From positions 1 through 12,208 of the forward strand of contig CAMLHQ010000090.1 of the NCBI GenBank assembly GCA_946479785.1: a stretch of DNA of 12,208 bases. The letters run 5' to 3'. The position numbers and the translations under genes are program-made. The notes beneath the pieces are model-generated. The model did no database searches and had not been told where the DNA came from. It worked only from the letters and a program-made list of their open reading frames with translations. Of the stretch, positions 5,990-12,208 are shown piece after piece. Origin of the DNA: an uncultured Nitrospira sp. (lineage in GTDB: Bacteria > Nitrospirota > Nitrospiria > Nitrospirales > Nitrospiraceae). Every line of letters starts with the position of its first letter. Positions within the stretch are counted from its first letter, which is position 1.

Positions 5990-8020
5990 ATGCACGACCA
6001 GAACACCTTCTACATCACCACGCCGATCTACTACGTCAACGACGTGCCGCACATCGGCCACGCTTACACCACTATTGCTGCAGATGTACTGGCTCGCTAT
6101 TGGCGCCTTCGCGGACGCGACGTCCTTTTCCTCACGGGCCTCGACGAGCATGGACAAAAAGTTCAGCAGGCTGCGGCAAAGGCAGGTGTCGATCCGCAAG
6201 CCCACTGCGACAAACTGGCCCCTCAGTTTCAGCAGCTGTGGAAACGCCTGAATATTTCGAATGATGCCTTTATCCGAACGACGGACGATCAGCATAAAAA
6301 TATCGTTCAACGATATCTTCAGGAGTTATTCGACAAAGGGCTGATTTATCAAGACTCTTATACCGGATGGTATTGCACATTCGATGAGCGGTTTTGGACT
6401 GAGAAAGACGTCGCCGACGGCCTCTGTCCTGATTGTAAACGCCCTGTCGAACGGCTCAGTGAGCACAACTACTTTTTCAAGATGGGGCAGTATCAAGACC
6501 GCCTGATCGAATACATCAAAAGCCATGAAGACTTTATCCGCCCCGAATCGCGCCGGAACGAAGTCCTGGGATTTCTCCAGACGCAGAAGCTCGGCGACCT
6601 GTCTATTTCACGACCCAAGTCCAGGCTCTCATGGGGCATCGAACTCCCGTTCGATAAGGACTACGTCACCTACGTCTGGTTCGACGCACTGGTAAACTAC
6701 CTGTCGGCCCTGGAATACAAACTCCCGTCTCCTTCCGTTGACCGCTATTGGCCCGCCTCACTGCATCTCGTCGGGAAAGATATCCTCACAACTCACGCTG
6801 TCTATTGGTCGACGATGCTCATGGCCTTGAACCTCCCCCTGCCTGAAACAATCTTTGCTCATGGGTGGTGGACGGTAGATGGCGAGAAGATGTCCAAGAG
6901 CCGCGGGAATGTTGTTGATCCGTATGCGATGGCAGATAAATACGGCGTCTATGCCTTTCGGTACTTCCTCCTCCGCGAAGTGCCTTTTGGACAGGATGGA
7001 GATTTTTCGGAAACGGCCTTGGTTGCTCGCATTAATAGTGACCTGGCAAACGGGCTTGGAAATTTATTGAGCAGAACATTAACCCTGATCGAGCGATCTG
7101 CTGCAGGAATAATTCCAGAGATTCCTCCCTCGCTTGATACCGATATTGAGGAAAAGCTTACTGTTGCTGGGGTGGAGGCATTCAGTTTGGCAGACTCGGA
7201 CATTGAGAAAATGGCTTTTAGTCGAGCGCTCGAACAAATCTGGCAATTAGTACGCGCTGCTGATCTATATCTAGAAGCTCATGCTCCCTGGGCTCTGGCA
7301 AAAGACCCAAGTAAGAAGACACTCTTGGACAGAGTCTTATACAGAGCAGCGGACTCTCTCCGCCTTTTAGCGATTGCCATCTATCCGTTCATGCCCGGTA
7401 CAGCCGAAGCGATAAGCCGACAATTGGGGATAAATTTAGATTTTTCAACTCCCATTTCATTTGAAGACAGGCAGTGGTACAGACTTCCTTCTGGAACCAA
7501 GGTTCACAAAGCTGATGCTTTGTTCCCCCGCATACAAGCCCAAGCTGGCGTACTGCCAATTACTGGACATGCAGCAAACCTCTCAGTATCGCAAGGAGCC
7601 AAAACCGTGAGCGACGCACCCACTCCATCGCAACCCGCAACCGCTGCGCCAGCGCCAGCTGCCGCCGCACCTCAGGTTTCAACGCCAGCCGTGCCGGCGC
7701 AGATCACAATCGATGAGTTCATGAAGATTCAGCTCAAGACCGCCAAGGTGCTCGCGGCGGAGCGCGTACCGAAGTCGGAGAAGCTGCTCAAATTGCAAGT
7801 GTCCATAGGAACCGAGCAACGCCAAATCGTGGCCGGCATCGGCAAGAAGTACGAACCGGAATCACTGATCGGTAAAACGATCATAGTCGTCGCCAATTTG
7901 AAACCGGCCAAACTCATGGGTATCGAATCGCAGGGAATGGTGCTGGCTGCCGGCGACAGCGAAGTGCGAGGGCTGGCCACCATTCTCGAAGAAGTCGATC
8001 CCGGCACCAAAGTCAAATGA
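5990..8020 (+). CDS. metG: Methionyl-tRNA synthetase with C-terminal tRNA-binding domain, MetG
   Basis: MetG charges tRNA-Met with methionine. The 676-residue protein has the class I signatures PHIGHAYTT (20-28) and EKMSKSRGN (299-307). Its connective-peptide zinc knuckle carries Cys129, Cys146 and Cys149, with Asp132 where a fourth Cys is usual. The helical anticodon-binding domain spans about 340-510. An Ala/Pro-rich linker (about 543-570) leads to a C-terminal EMAP/Trbp111-like tRNA-binding domain (573-676) with DFMK-like EFMKIQLKTAKV and NLKPAKLMGIESQGM (636-650). This is a full-length dimeric-type enzyme. The gene shows a shift in composition. I counted about 48% GC over 7021-7560 (residues 344-524), with several ATA, AGA and TTA codons, against 62% at 7741-7800 and 57% at 6001-6060. 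A second AT-rich patch lies at 6241-6360. Its stop overlaps the next start as ATGA. Confidence 0.97.
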   Translation: MHDQNTFYITTPIYYVNDVPHIGHAYTTIAADVLARYWRLRGRDVLFLTGLDEHGQKVQQAAAKAGVDPQAHCDKLAPQFQQLWKRLNISNDAFIRTTDDQHKNIVQRYLQELFDKGLIYQDSYTGWYCTFDERFWTEKDVADGLCPDCKRPVERLSEHNYFFKMGQYQDRLIEYIKSHEDFIRPESRRNEVLGFLQTQKLGDLSISRPKSRLSWGIELPFDKDYVTYVWFDALVNYLSALEYKLPSPSVDRYWPASLHLVGKDILTTHAVYWSTMLMALNLPLPETIFAHGWWTVDGEKMSKSRGNVVDPYAMADKYGVYAFRYFLLREVPFGQDGDFSETALVARINSDLANGLGNLLSRTLTLIERSAAGIIPEIPPSLDTDIEEKLTVAGVEAFSLADSDIEKMAFSRALEQIWQLVRAADLYLEAHAPWALAKDPSKKTLLDRVLYRAADSLRLLAIAIYPFMPGTAEAISRQLGINLDFSTPISFEDRQWYRLPSGTKVHKADALFPRIQAQAGVLPITGHAANLSVSQGAKTVSDAPTPSQPATAAPAPAAAAPQVSTPAVPAQITIDEFMKIQLKTAKVLAAERVPKSEKLLKLQVSIGTEQRQIVAGIGKKYEPESLIGKTIIVVANLKPAKLMGIESQGMVLAAGDSEVRGLATILEEVDPGTKVK

Positions 8021-8874
8021 GGTTGCTCTCCCACATCTCCTGTGCGTGGCTTCTGGCTCTTCTCGTTCCTCTTCCCTGTTCAGCAATCCCTGCCGAAGGC
8101 GAACCGCCTCCTGATCCGCATTTGAACGATGCCAAATTGACAACCATCATTGTGCGAGTCGTCGCTCAAGGGGCGATGGTCTTAGGGCGGGACGTCGGCG
8201 GTGCACGCGTCTCGATCACCGACGTCGAAACCAAACAGGTCCTCGCCACCGGTATTCAACAGGGGGAGGCCGGTGATCAGAATCAAATCATGCGCACTCC
8301 GCACCTCATGGAGGAACCGGTCTATAGTTCACGTCCCGCCGCAAGCTTCACAACAACCTTGGACCTTCGCCGGCCGACTCTGGTGGAAGTGGCAGCGGAA
8401 GGCCCCCTCGCCTATCCCTCTTCCATGCGACGAACCGCAAAGACCGTCATGCTCGTTCCAGGCCAAGATCTCACCGCCGATGGCATCGTGCTCCACCTCA
8501 ATGGCTACATCGTTCAAATCGAACATCCCAAACCAGGTGAGCCTCTTAGTGCGAAGGATGATGTGAAATTACGGGCTTCTCTTCGGACCCTCTCCGGCAC
8601 GTCGGTCCGTCCGCATGGGGATTGGGATTCACGGAAAATTCGAATCTACGGAGAACTCCTGGTCGGCGACCTCGTCGTCGAACGCCTTCAGATGTTTTAC
8701 TCTCATGACACTGGCACCTTCGACGCACCATTCTTCGTTCCGCTAGACAAAGACACTCCAAATGGAATCGCATTACGAGTCGTCGCCACCGACCTATCGA
8801 CGGGAAACTCCGGCTTGGGAATGGCCAGCTATCCCGTCCTCCCTGAACGCCTCCGGTCGACCGTTCATCATTAA
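8017..8874 (+). CDS. Predicted exported protein of unknown function
   Basis: I do not recognise this 285-residue protein. Its N-terminus looks like a classical Sec signal peptide: Arg2, a hydrophobic core WLLALLVPLP (11-20) and a likely signal peptidase I site after Cys-Ser-Ala (21-23). The cysteine at 21 is in Leu-Pro-Cys, a poor lipobox, so a lipoprotein is less likely. The mature part alternates short hydrophobic strands with turns (for example LTTIIVRVV, ARVSITDVE, TLVEVAAEG) and has few predicted helices. That suggests a beta-sandwich, perhaps one or two Ig- or carboxypeptidase-regulatory-like domains, but this is a guess from pattern. Only Cys9 and Cys21 are present, both in the signal peptide, so the mature protein has no disulfides. 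The start overlaps the metG stop as ATGA and has no Shine-Dalgarno sequence of its own, so translation likely depends on metG. Codon use resembles the rest of the operon. Confidence 0.85.
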   Translation: MRLLSHISCAWLLALLVPLPCSAIPAEGEPPPDPHLNDAKLTTIIVRVVAQGAMVLGRDVGGARVSITDVETKQVLATGIQQGEAGDQNQIMRTPHLMEEPVYSSRPAASFTTTLDLRRPTLVEVAAEGPLAYPSSMRRTAKTVMLVPGQDLTADGIVLHLNGYIVQIEHPKPGEPLSAKDDVKLRASLRTLSGTSVRPHGDWDSRKIRIYGELLVGDLVVERLQMFYSHDTGTFDAPFFVPLDKDTPNGIALRVVATDLSTGNSGLGMASYPVLPERLRSTVHH

Positions 8875-8885
8875 TCAGCCCATCT

Positions 8886-8928
8886 CACAAGCTTTCTGGT
8901 GACCTTCTGCGTCTCCAGCAAAGGTGTG
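8886..8928 (+). other. Imperfect hairpin in the gap after the metG operon
   Basis: CACA (8886-8889), TTT (8893-8895) and CTGG (8896-8899) can pair with CCAG (8915-8918), AAA (8920-8922) and TGTG (8925-8928), with a small internal loop and one bulge. No U-tract follows, so it is not a standard intrinsic terminator. It could be a weak transcript-end structure or chance. The rest of the 130-base gap (8875-9004) holds only the -35-like box described next. Confidence 0.2.
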
Positions 8929-8934
8929 ATTTGA

Positions 8935-8963
8935 TTGACAATTCGATCTCTCCACGCAATGCT
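8935..8963 (+). promoter_or_regulatory. Candidate promoter for the glycosyltransferase cluster
   Basis: TTGACA (8935-8940) is a perfect -35 consensus. At 17-base spacing the -10 position reads AATGCT (8958-8963), only 3 of 6 matches, so an activator or another sigma factor would be needed if this is real. It sits where a new transcription unit is expected, after the 130-base break in an otherwise tightly packed region. Confidence 0.3.
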
Positions 8964-9004
8964 CGCAGAAGATACAGAATCCCCATAATGGAGTGCAGCT
9001 TCCA

Positions 9005-9748
9005 ATGAAACTTTCGATCGTTATTCCTGCCTACAACGAGGAATTCAGCATTGCGGAAGTCTTACGGCGCGTAAAGGCCGTTCAACTAATTGGAATTCAG
9101 AAGGAAATACTTGTCATTGACGACGCCTCGGCTGATCGAACAGCGTCCATAGCCGGAACCATCACGGGCGTCCGGGTCATCAGGCATGAAAAAAACAAGG
9201 GGAAGGGCGGTGCCGTGAAGACAGGCATCGCCTCAGCCACTGGAGACATTGTGCTGATCCAAGATGCCGACCTTGAATACGACCCTCAAGACTATAACGC
9301 CGTTATTCAACCAATCGTGTCTGGAATCGCCGACGCCGTGATGGGCTCCAGGTTTCTCATTAACCGGTTGGTATTTTGGGGAAAGAATCGTTCTCCGTAC
9401 TTCGTTCATTATCTCGGGAACAAAACGATCGTGGCAATCACCAATCTGCTCTATAACCAATCTTTCACCGACTATGAGGGATGTTACAAGGCTTTCTCAC
9501 GCTCACTCCTCACGCAAACCGAGATTGAGGCAAATGGATTTGAGTTCGACAACGAATTGATGTGCAAAATATTTCGTAAACGCGTCCGAGTTTCAGAGGT
9601 GCCTATTCGCTATCAACCTCGGTCATATGAGAACGGAAAGAAAATCACATGGCGGCATGGCCTCATCATGCTCTGGACCATTGTGAAATGGCGCGTGCTC
9701 CCAGTAGCCAACCCCGCTGTCCAGCAGAGCGAGAAGGCAGTGGCGTAG
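9005..9748 (+). CDS. Family 2 glycosyltransferase, polyprenyl-phosphate mannose/glucose synthase-like
   Basis: This is a GT-A fold, family GT2 enzyme that likely moves a sugar from a nucleotide donor to a lipid phosphate or glycan acceptor at the cytoplasmic membrane face. The 247-residue product shows LSIVIPAYNEE (3-13), VIDDAS (37-42), KGKGGAVKTGI (65-75), the metal-binding QDADLEYDP (86-94), the GSRF stretch (114-117), TDYEGCYKAF (155-164), GFEFDNELMCKI (178-189) and VPIRYQPRSYENGKKITWRHG (199-219, quoted in part: RSYENGKKI). These match the dolichol-phosphate mannose synthase (DPM1) branch. There is no C-terminal pair of membrane helices, so it is the short, soluble type. I prefer ATG 9005 over GTG 8993, because GGAG (8990-8993) precedes the ATG and would overlap the GTG. 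The actual sugar and acceptor cannot be told. The methyltransferase gene starts two bases after its stop. Confidence 0.9.
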   Translation: MKLSIVIPAYNEEFSIAEVLRRVKAVQLIGIQKEILVIDDASADRTASIAGTITGVRVIRHEKNKGKGGAVKTGIASATGDIVLIQDADLEYDPQDYNAVIQPIVSGIADAVMGSRFLINRLVFWGKNRSPYFVHYLGNKTIVAITNLLYNQSFTDYEGCYKAFSRSLLTQTEIEANGFEFDNELMCKIFRKRVRVSEVPIRYQPRSYENGKKITWRHGLIMLWTIVKWRVLPVANPAVQQSEKAVA

Positions 9749-9750
9749 GC

Positions 9751-10548
9751 ATGGGATCCTCTGTTTTACAGGAACCTGTCGATACAGGAGAGGCTCTCTC
9801 TCACGAATTGTCCACGGCGCAACTGTTGGTTAACTATCACGCCTGGATCTTTCGAGCAGTTCAGCCGTTTCTCGGCGATCAATTGACAGAAATCGGAGGT
9901 GGACTGGGAACCTTCTCCGACCTGTTGATCCGCCACCATGTAGCGAATCGACAAAATTCCACCCTTGAAATTTTCGAGCCGTCGAAGACACTGTTCGCGC
10001 AACTCAACCAGAAATATTCAACACAACAGGGACCGTTGTTACGGGCCAACCGCCTGCGGCTTACGGACGGATATTTCCTATCAAAGCCACACGCCTATGA
10101 CTCAGCCGTTCTGATCAACGTGCTCGAACACATTCAAAACGATGTCGATCTCATCAAAAGCATATATACGTCTCTGCTTCCCGGCGGCGCGCTGATCGTC
10201 TTTTCCCCAGCGCTCCCTTCTCTCTATAGCGCTTTCGACAAGCAGGTCGGACATTTCAGGCGATACAGGAAAAACGATTTAGCCTCTCTGTTCAGCGATG
10301 CAGGCTTTATCATCGCGAGACTGCAATACATGGATACCGCGGGAATCATACCGTGGTACGTCATCAACGTCCTTGGAGGATCCTGCTCGTTCAATCCACA
10401 GTTGGTAAAGATGTATGACCGGTTCGTCGTACCAATCATGAGCCGGACTGAACATTTCTTCGGGGCCCCTATTGGGAAGAATCTCCTTATCGTCGGCAGA
10501 AAACCCCCTACATCTGCATCTGAGCCTTGGAAGACCGGGATGCTCTGA
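9751..10548 (+). CDS. Class I SAM-dependent methyltransferase
   Basis: The 265-residue protein has a Rossmann-type methyltransferase core. Motif I is TEIGGGLGTFS (46-56), the acidic end of strand 2 is LEIFEPSK (72-79), and motif IV and post-I regions are DSAVLINVLEHI (117-128) and LLPGGALIVFSP (142-153). These are typical of the Methyltransf_11/23 group that methylates small molecules, sugars or lipids. Residues 154-190 (PSLYSAFDKQVGHFRRYRKN...) and the hydrophobic stretch near 195-210 (GIIPWYVINVLGG) recur in methyltransferases of polysaccharide and lipid clusters. The start at ATG 9751 falls 2 bases after the glycosyltransferase stop. A longer reading frame from 9649 would overlap that gene by 100 bases and is rejected. 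The Shine-Dalgarno sequence is weak, so coupling is likely. The substrate is unknown; by context it acts on the same glycan or lipid as its neighbours. Confidence 0.88.
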   Translation: MGSSVLQEPVDTGEALSHELSTAQLLVNYHAWIFRAVQPFLGDQLTEIGGGLGTFSDLLIRHHVANRQNSTLEIFEPSKTLFAQLNQKYSTQQGPLLRANRLRLTDGYFLSKPHAYDSAVLINVLEHIQNDVDLIKSIYTSLLPGGALIVFSPALPSLYSAFDKQVGHFRRYRKNDLASLFSDAGFIIARLQYMDTAGIIPWYVINVLGGSCSFNPQLVKMYDRFVVPIMSRTEHFFGAPIGKNLLIVGRKPPTSASEPWKTGML

Positions 10549-10552
10549 GGAC

Positions 10553-10556
10553 GGAG
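10553..10556 (+). promoter_or_regulatory. Ribosome binding site of the radical SAM gene
   Basis: GGAG, with a preceding GAGGAC, lies four bases before ATG 10561 in the 12-base gap after the methyltransferase stop. It supports this start and continued cotranscription. Confidence 0.55.
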
Positions 10557-10560
10557 TAAC

Positions 10561-12093
10561 ATGATTAGTCATATATGCCTCATCATTCCTCCGTCTCTCT
10601 TTCTCCTCGACGAGAGGGTATTCATGTCTCTGGGCATCTTGAAGGTGGCCGCAGTGTTGGAACAGGAAGGCGTCACCGTCGACTTGTTGGATTTGTCCGG
10701 GGTCAAGAATTACGAAGAGGCGCTCGCTGCTCATCTTGAACGCAGTCAGGTTGACTGCTTCGGCATCACGGCCACAACTCCTCAAATGCCGGCCACGACA
10801 AACATTCACGCGACAATCCGGCGCCTGCGTCCGTCAGCAAGAATTATCCTCGGGGGCCCGCATGTGACACTTGTCCATGCCGCTGCCAAACACGAGCGCA
10901 AACGAAGCGTGCTCGGGCGTGCATCGAGAGCGGTCAAGCAACTCACTGCCATGTTCGACGTCCTCGTCACGGGAGACGGAGAAACAGCGATATTCGAAGC
11001 CTTGCAGAACACTCCTCCGCGCATTGTGGATGGCGACGACCCGAAATCACAGTTGTTCCTCACGAATGCCTCCCTTGAGCAGATGCCATTTCCGGCACGC
11101 CACCTGGTTGATGTCTCAACCTATCAATACAGTATTGAGGGGACTCGGGCGCTCTCTTTGATTGCGCAACTCGGTTGCCCCTTCGGCTGCGGGTTTTGCG
11201 GAGGAAGAATGAGCCCCTTCCTTCGCCGAGTCCGCACGCGTTCCTCGGAAAATATTGTCCAGGAAATGGTGCACCTCCACCATACTTACGGCGTGAAGGG
11301 CTTCATGTTGTACGACGACGAGTTAAACGTGAACCCCAAAATCGTCTCGTTGATGAGCCTGATTGCCAGCACTCAACGCCAGCTTGGCGTTGAATTTCGC
11401 CTCCGCGGTTTCATCAAGGCGGAACTTTTTACCGATGAACAGGCCGCGGCCATGTATGAGGCCGGCTTTCGCTGGATCCTGGTGGGTTTCGAGTCGGGCC
11501 ATCCCCGGATACTCGACAACATCCAAAAGAAAGCCACCCGCGACGATAACTCCCGCTGCATGGAAATCGCCCGACGGCACAACTTGAAAGTAAAGGCCTT
11601 GATGTCGCTGGGCCATCCCGGCGAATCCGAGGAAACAATACGTGCCACGCGCGACTGGCTTGTCGAAGTCCGCCCGCACGACTTCGACGCCACGGTCATC
11701 ACGACTTATCCGGGCACGCCCTATTTCGATGAAGCCGTGGAAACATCGCCCGGCATTTGGACCTATACATGCCCGAAGACCCGGGACCGGCTCCACAGCG
11801 TCGAGGTCGATTACCGACAGGTCGCCGAGTACTATAAAGGCGCACCGGGAAACTACACCGCATTCGTTTACACGGACGACCTCTCGAGCGAACAACTCGT
11901 CTCCTGTCGTGACTGGCTGGAATCCGACGTGCGGAACACACTCTCGATCCCATTCAACAGTGCCAACCCGGGGCTTCGTTACGAACATTCTATGGGCCAA
12001 AGCGATCTTCCCTCTTCGATCCTTCGAACCTCAAAACCCTCTACCCCACGCGGGACTCGCAAGACCATCCAAATCCTGCCTTCAGGAGGATAG
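10561..12093 (+). CDS. B12-binding-domain radical SAM enzyme
   Basis: The 510-residue protein joins an N-terminal cobalamin-binding-type Rossmann domain (about 1-150) to a radical SAM barrel (about 195-390). The first domain shows FMSLGILKVAAVLE (21-34), VDLLDLSG (40-47), FGITATTPQ (67-75), IILGGPHVT (95-103) and VTGDGETAIFEAL (136-148). The [4Fe-4S] cluster motif is GCPFGCGFC, with Cys206, Cys210 and Cys213. Further barrel features are FMLYDDELNVN (248-258), GFESGHPRIL (309-318) and MSLGHPGESEETI (348-360). This is the class B/BchE-like architecture used for C-methylation, ring formation and other hard radical chemistry on lipids, pigments and glycans. I see no DxHxxG cobalamin-ligating motif, which many of this class lack. 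Residues 108-130 form a basic insert (AAKHERKRS...) before the GDGE motif. The last 100 residues are not recognisable and end in a polar tail. The reaction is unknown. Confidence 0.92.
   Translation: MISHICLIIPPSLFLLDERVFMSLGILKVAAVLEQEGVTVDLLDLSGVKNYEEALAAHLERSQVDCFGITATTPQMPATTNIHATIRRLRPSARIILGGPHVTLVHAAAKHERKRSVLGRASRAVKQLTAMFDVLVTGDGETAIFEALQNTPPRIVDGDDPKSQLFLTNASLEQMPFPARHLVDVSTYQYSIEGTRALSLIAQLGCPFGCGFCGGRMSPFLRRVRTRSSENIVQEMVHLHHTYGVKGFMLYDDELNVNPKIVSLMSLIASTQRQLGVEFRLRGFIKAELFTDEQAAAMYEAGFRWILVGFESGHPRILDNIQKKATRDDNSRCMEIARRHNLKVKALMSLGHPGESEETIRATRDWLVEVRPHDFDATVITTYPGTPYFDEAVETSPGIWTYTCPKTRDRLHSVEVDYRQVAEYYKGAPGNYTAFVYTDDLSSEQLVSCRDWLESDVRNTLSIPFNSANPGLRYEHSMGQSDLPSSILRTSKPSTPRGTRKTIQILPSGG
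12084..12089 (+). promoter_or_regulatory. Perfect Shine-Dalgarno sequence before the partial last gene
   Basis: AGGAGG lies in the last codons of the radical SAM gene, four bases before an in-frame TTG at 12094. Its strength is the main support for a TTG start in the next gene. Confidence 0.5.
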
Positions 12094-12208
12094 TTGGAAT
12101 CAGAACACTCTGTGTTCGTTCCAAGAGGATCTCGGCCGGATGTCATGATGCAAACCGCGGACCCTGATAGGGCGGCTTATTCGACCTTTACCGTCGCAAT
12201 CCTCGTGG
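12094..12208 (+). CDS. Start of a further gene, cut by the window end; unknown
   Basis: An open frame runs from TTG 12094, directly after the TAG of the radical SAM gene, through the end of the window (38 complete codons). It begins LESEHSVFVPRGSRPD and reaches AYSTFTVAILV, a hydrophobic strand of the kind that opens many glycosyltransferases or nucleotide-binding domains. That is too little to name a family. Tandem ATG codons at 12145 and 12148 are alternative starts, but the nearest purine-rich box (AGAGG, 12124-12128) is 16 bases away. The AGGAGG four bases before the TTG favours the upstream start. Position and strand suggest it belongs to the same cluster as the three genes before it. 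Confidence 0.45.
   Translation, partial: MESEHSVFVPRGSRPDVMMQTADPDRAAYSTFTVAILV

Noticed and set aside
9649..9750. ATG 9649 as an upstream start for the methyltransferase
   Set aside because: It lies inside the glycosyltransferase gene and gives 34 residues in an Arg/Pro/His-rich shadow-like stretch. ATG 9751 follows the glycosyltransferase stop directly.
11323..12000. Minus-strand open frame of 225 codons opposite the radical SAM gene
   Set aside because: It is covered entirely by the well-supported radical SAM gene on the other strand, with no ribosome binding site or family motif.

Overview
The window reads as an ordinary, gene-dense bacterial chromosome segment of moderately high GC. 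Where I counted by hand, most coding sequence was around 55-60% GC, with dips into the 40s inside metG. Gene content and protein style suggest a Gram-negative-type bacterium, and I would guess Nitrospirota (Nitrospira-like). That is an overall impression only: there is no rRNA or other taxonomic marker here. I see no tRNA, rRNA, CRISPR array, insertion sequence, phage gene or attachment site.

Layout. (1) Positions 47-4145, minus strand: a compact three-gene operon read in the order DUF502 membrane protein, glmU, glmS. The first two genes overlap by an ATGA, and the last two are 5 bases apart with a good ribosome binding site. A weak hairpin with a U-tract lies just past glmS and may end the transcript. 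GlmS makes glucosamine-6-phosphate. GlmU converts glucosamine-1-phosphate to UDP-GlcNAc, the precursor of peptidoglycan and LPS. The intermediate step (GlmM) is not in the window. (2) Positions 4146-4238: a 93-base divergent intergenic region with a plausible promoter for the plus-strand genes. (3) Positions 4239-8874, plus strand: tmk, holB, metG and a gene for a predicted exported protein of unknown function, packed as one likely operon. tmk-holB is a known recurring pair, and metG often follows it. (4) Positions 8875-9004: a 130-base gap with an imperfect hairpin and a perfect -35 box (weak -10). This probably separates the housekeeping genes from what follows. (5) Positions 9005-12093, plus strand: a family 2 glycosyltransferase resembling polyprenyl-phosphate mannose/glucose synthases, a class I SAM methyltransferase, and a B12-binding-type radical SAM enzyme, nearly abutting. 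A further gene starts at about 12094 and runs off the window. This looks like the start of a cluster for modifying a surface glycan or glycolipid.

The part most likely to hold something undescribed is the glycosyltransferase/methyltransferase/radical SAM cassette (9005 to the end), whose product cannot be read from sequence alone. Second are the unknown exported protein coupled to metG and the DUF502 membrane protein coupled to glmU.
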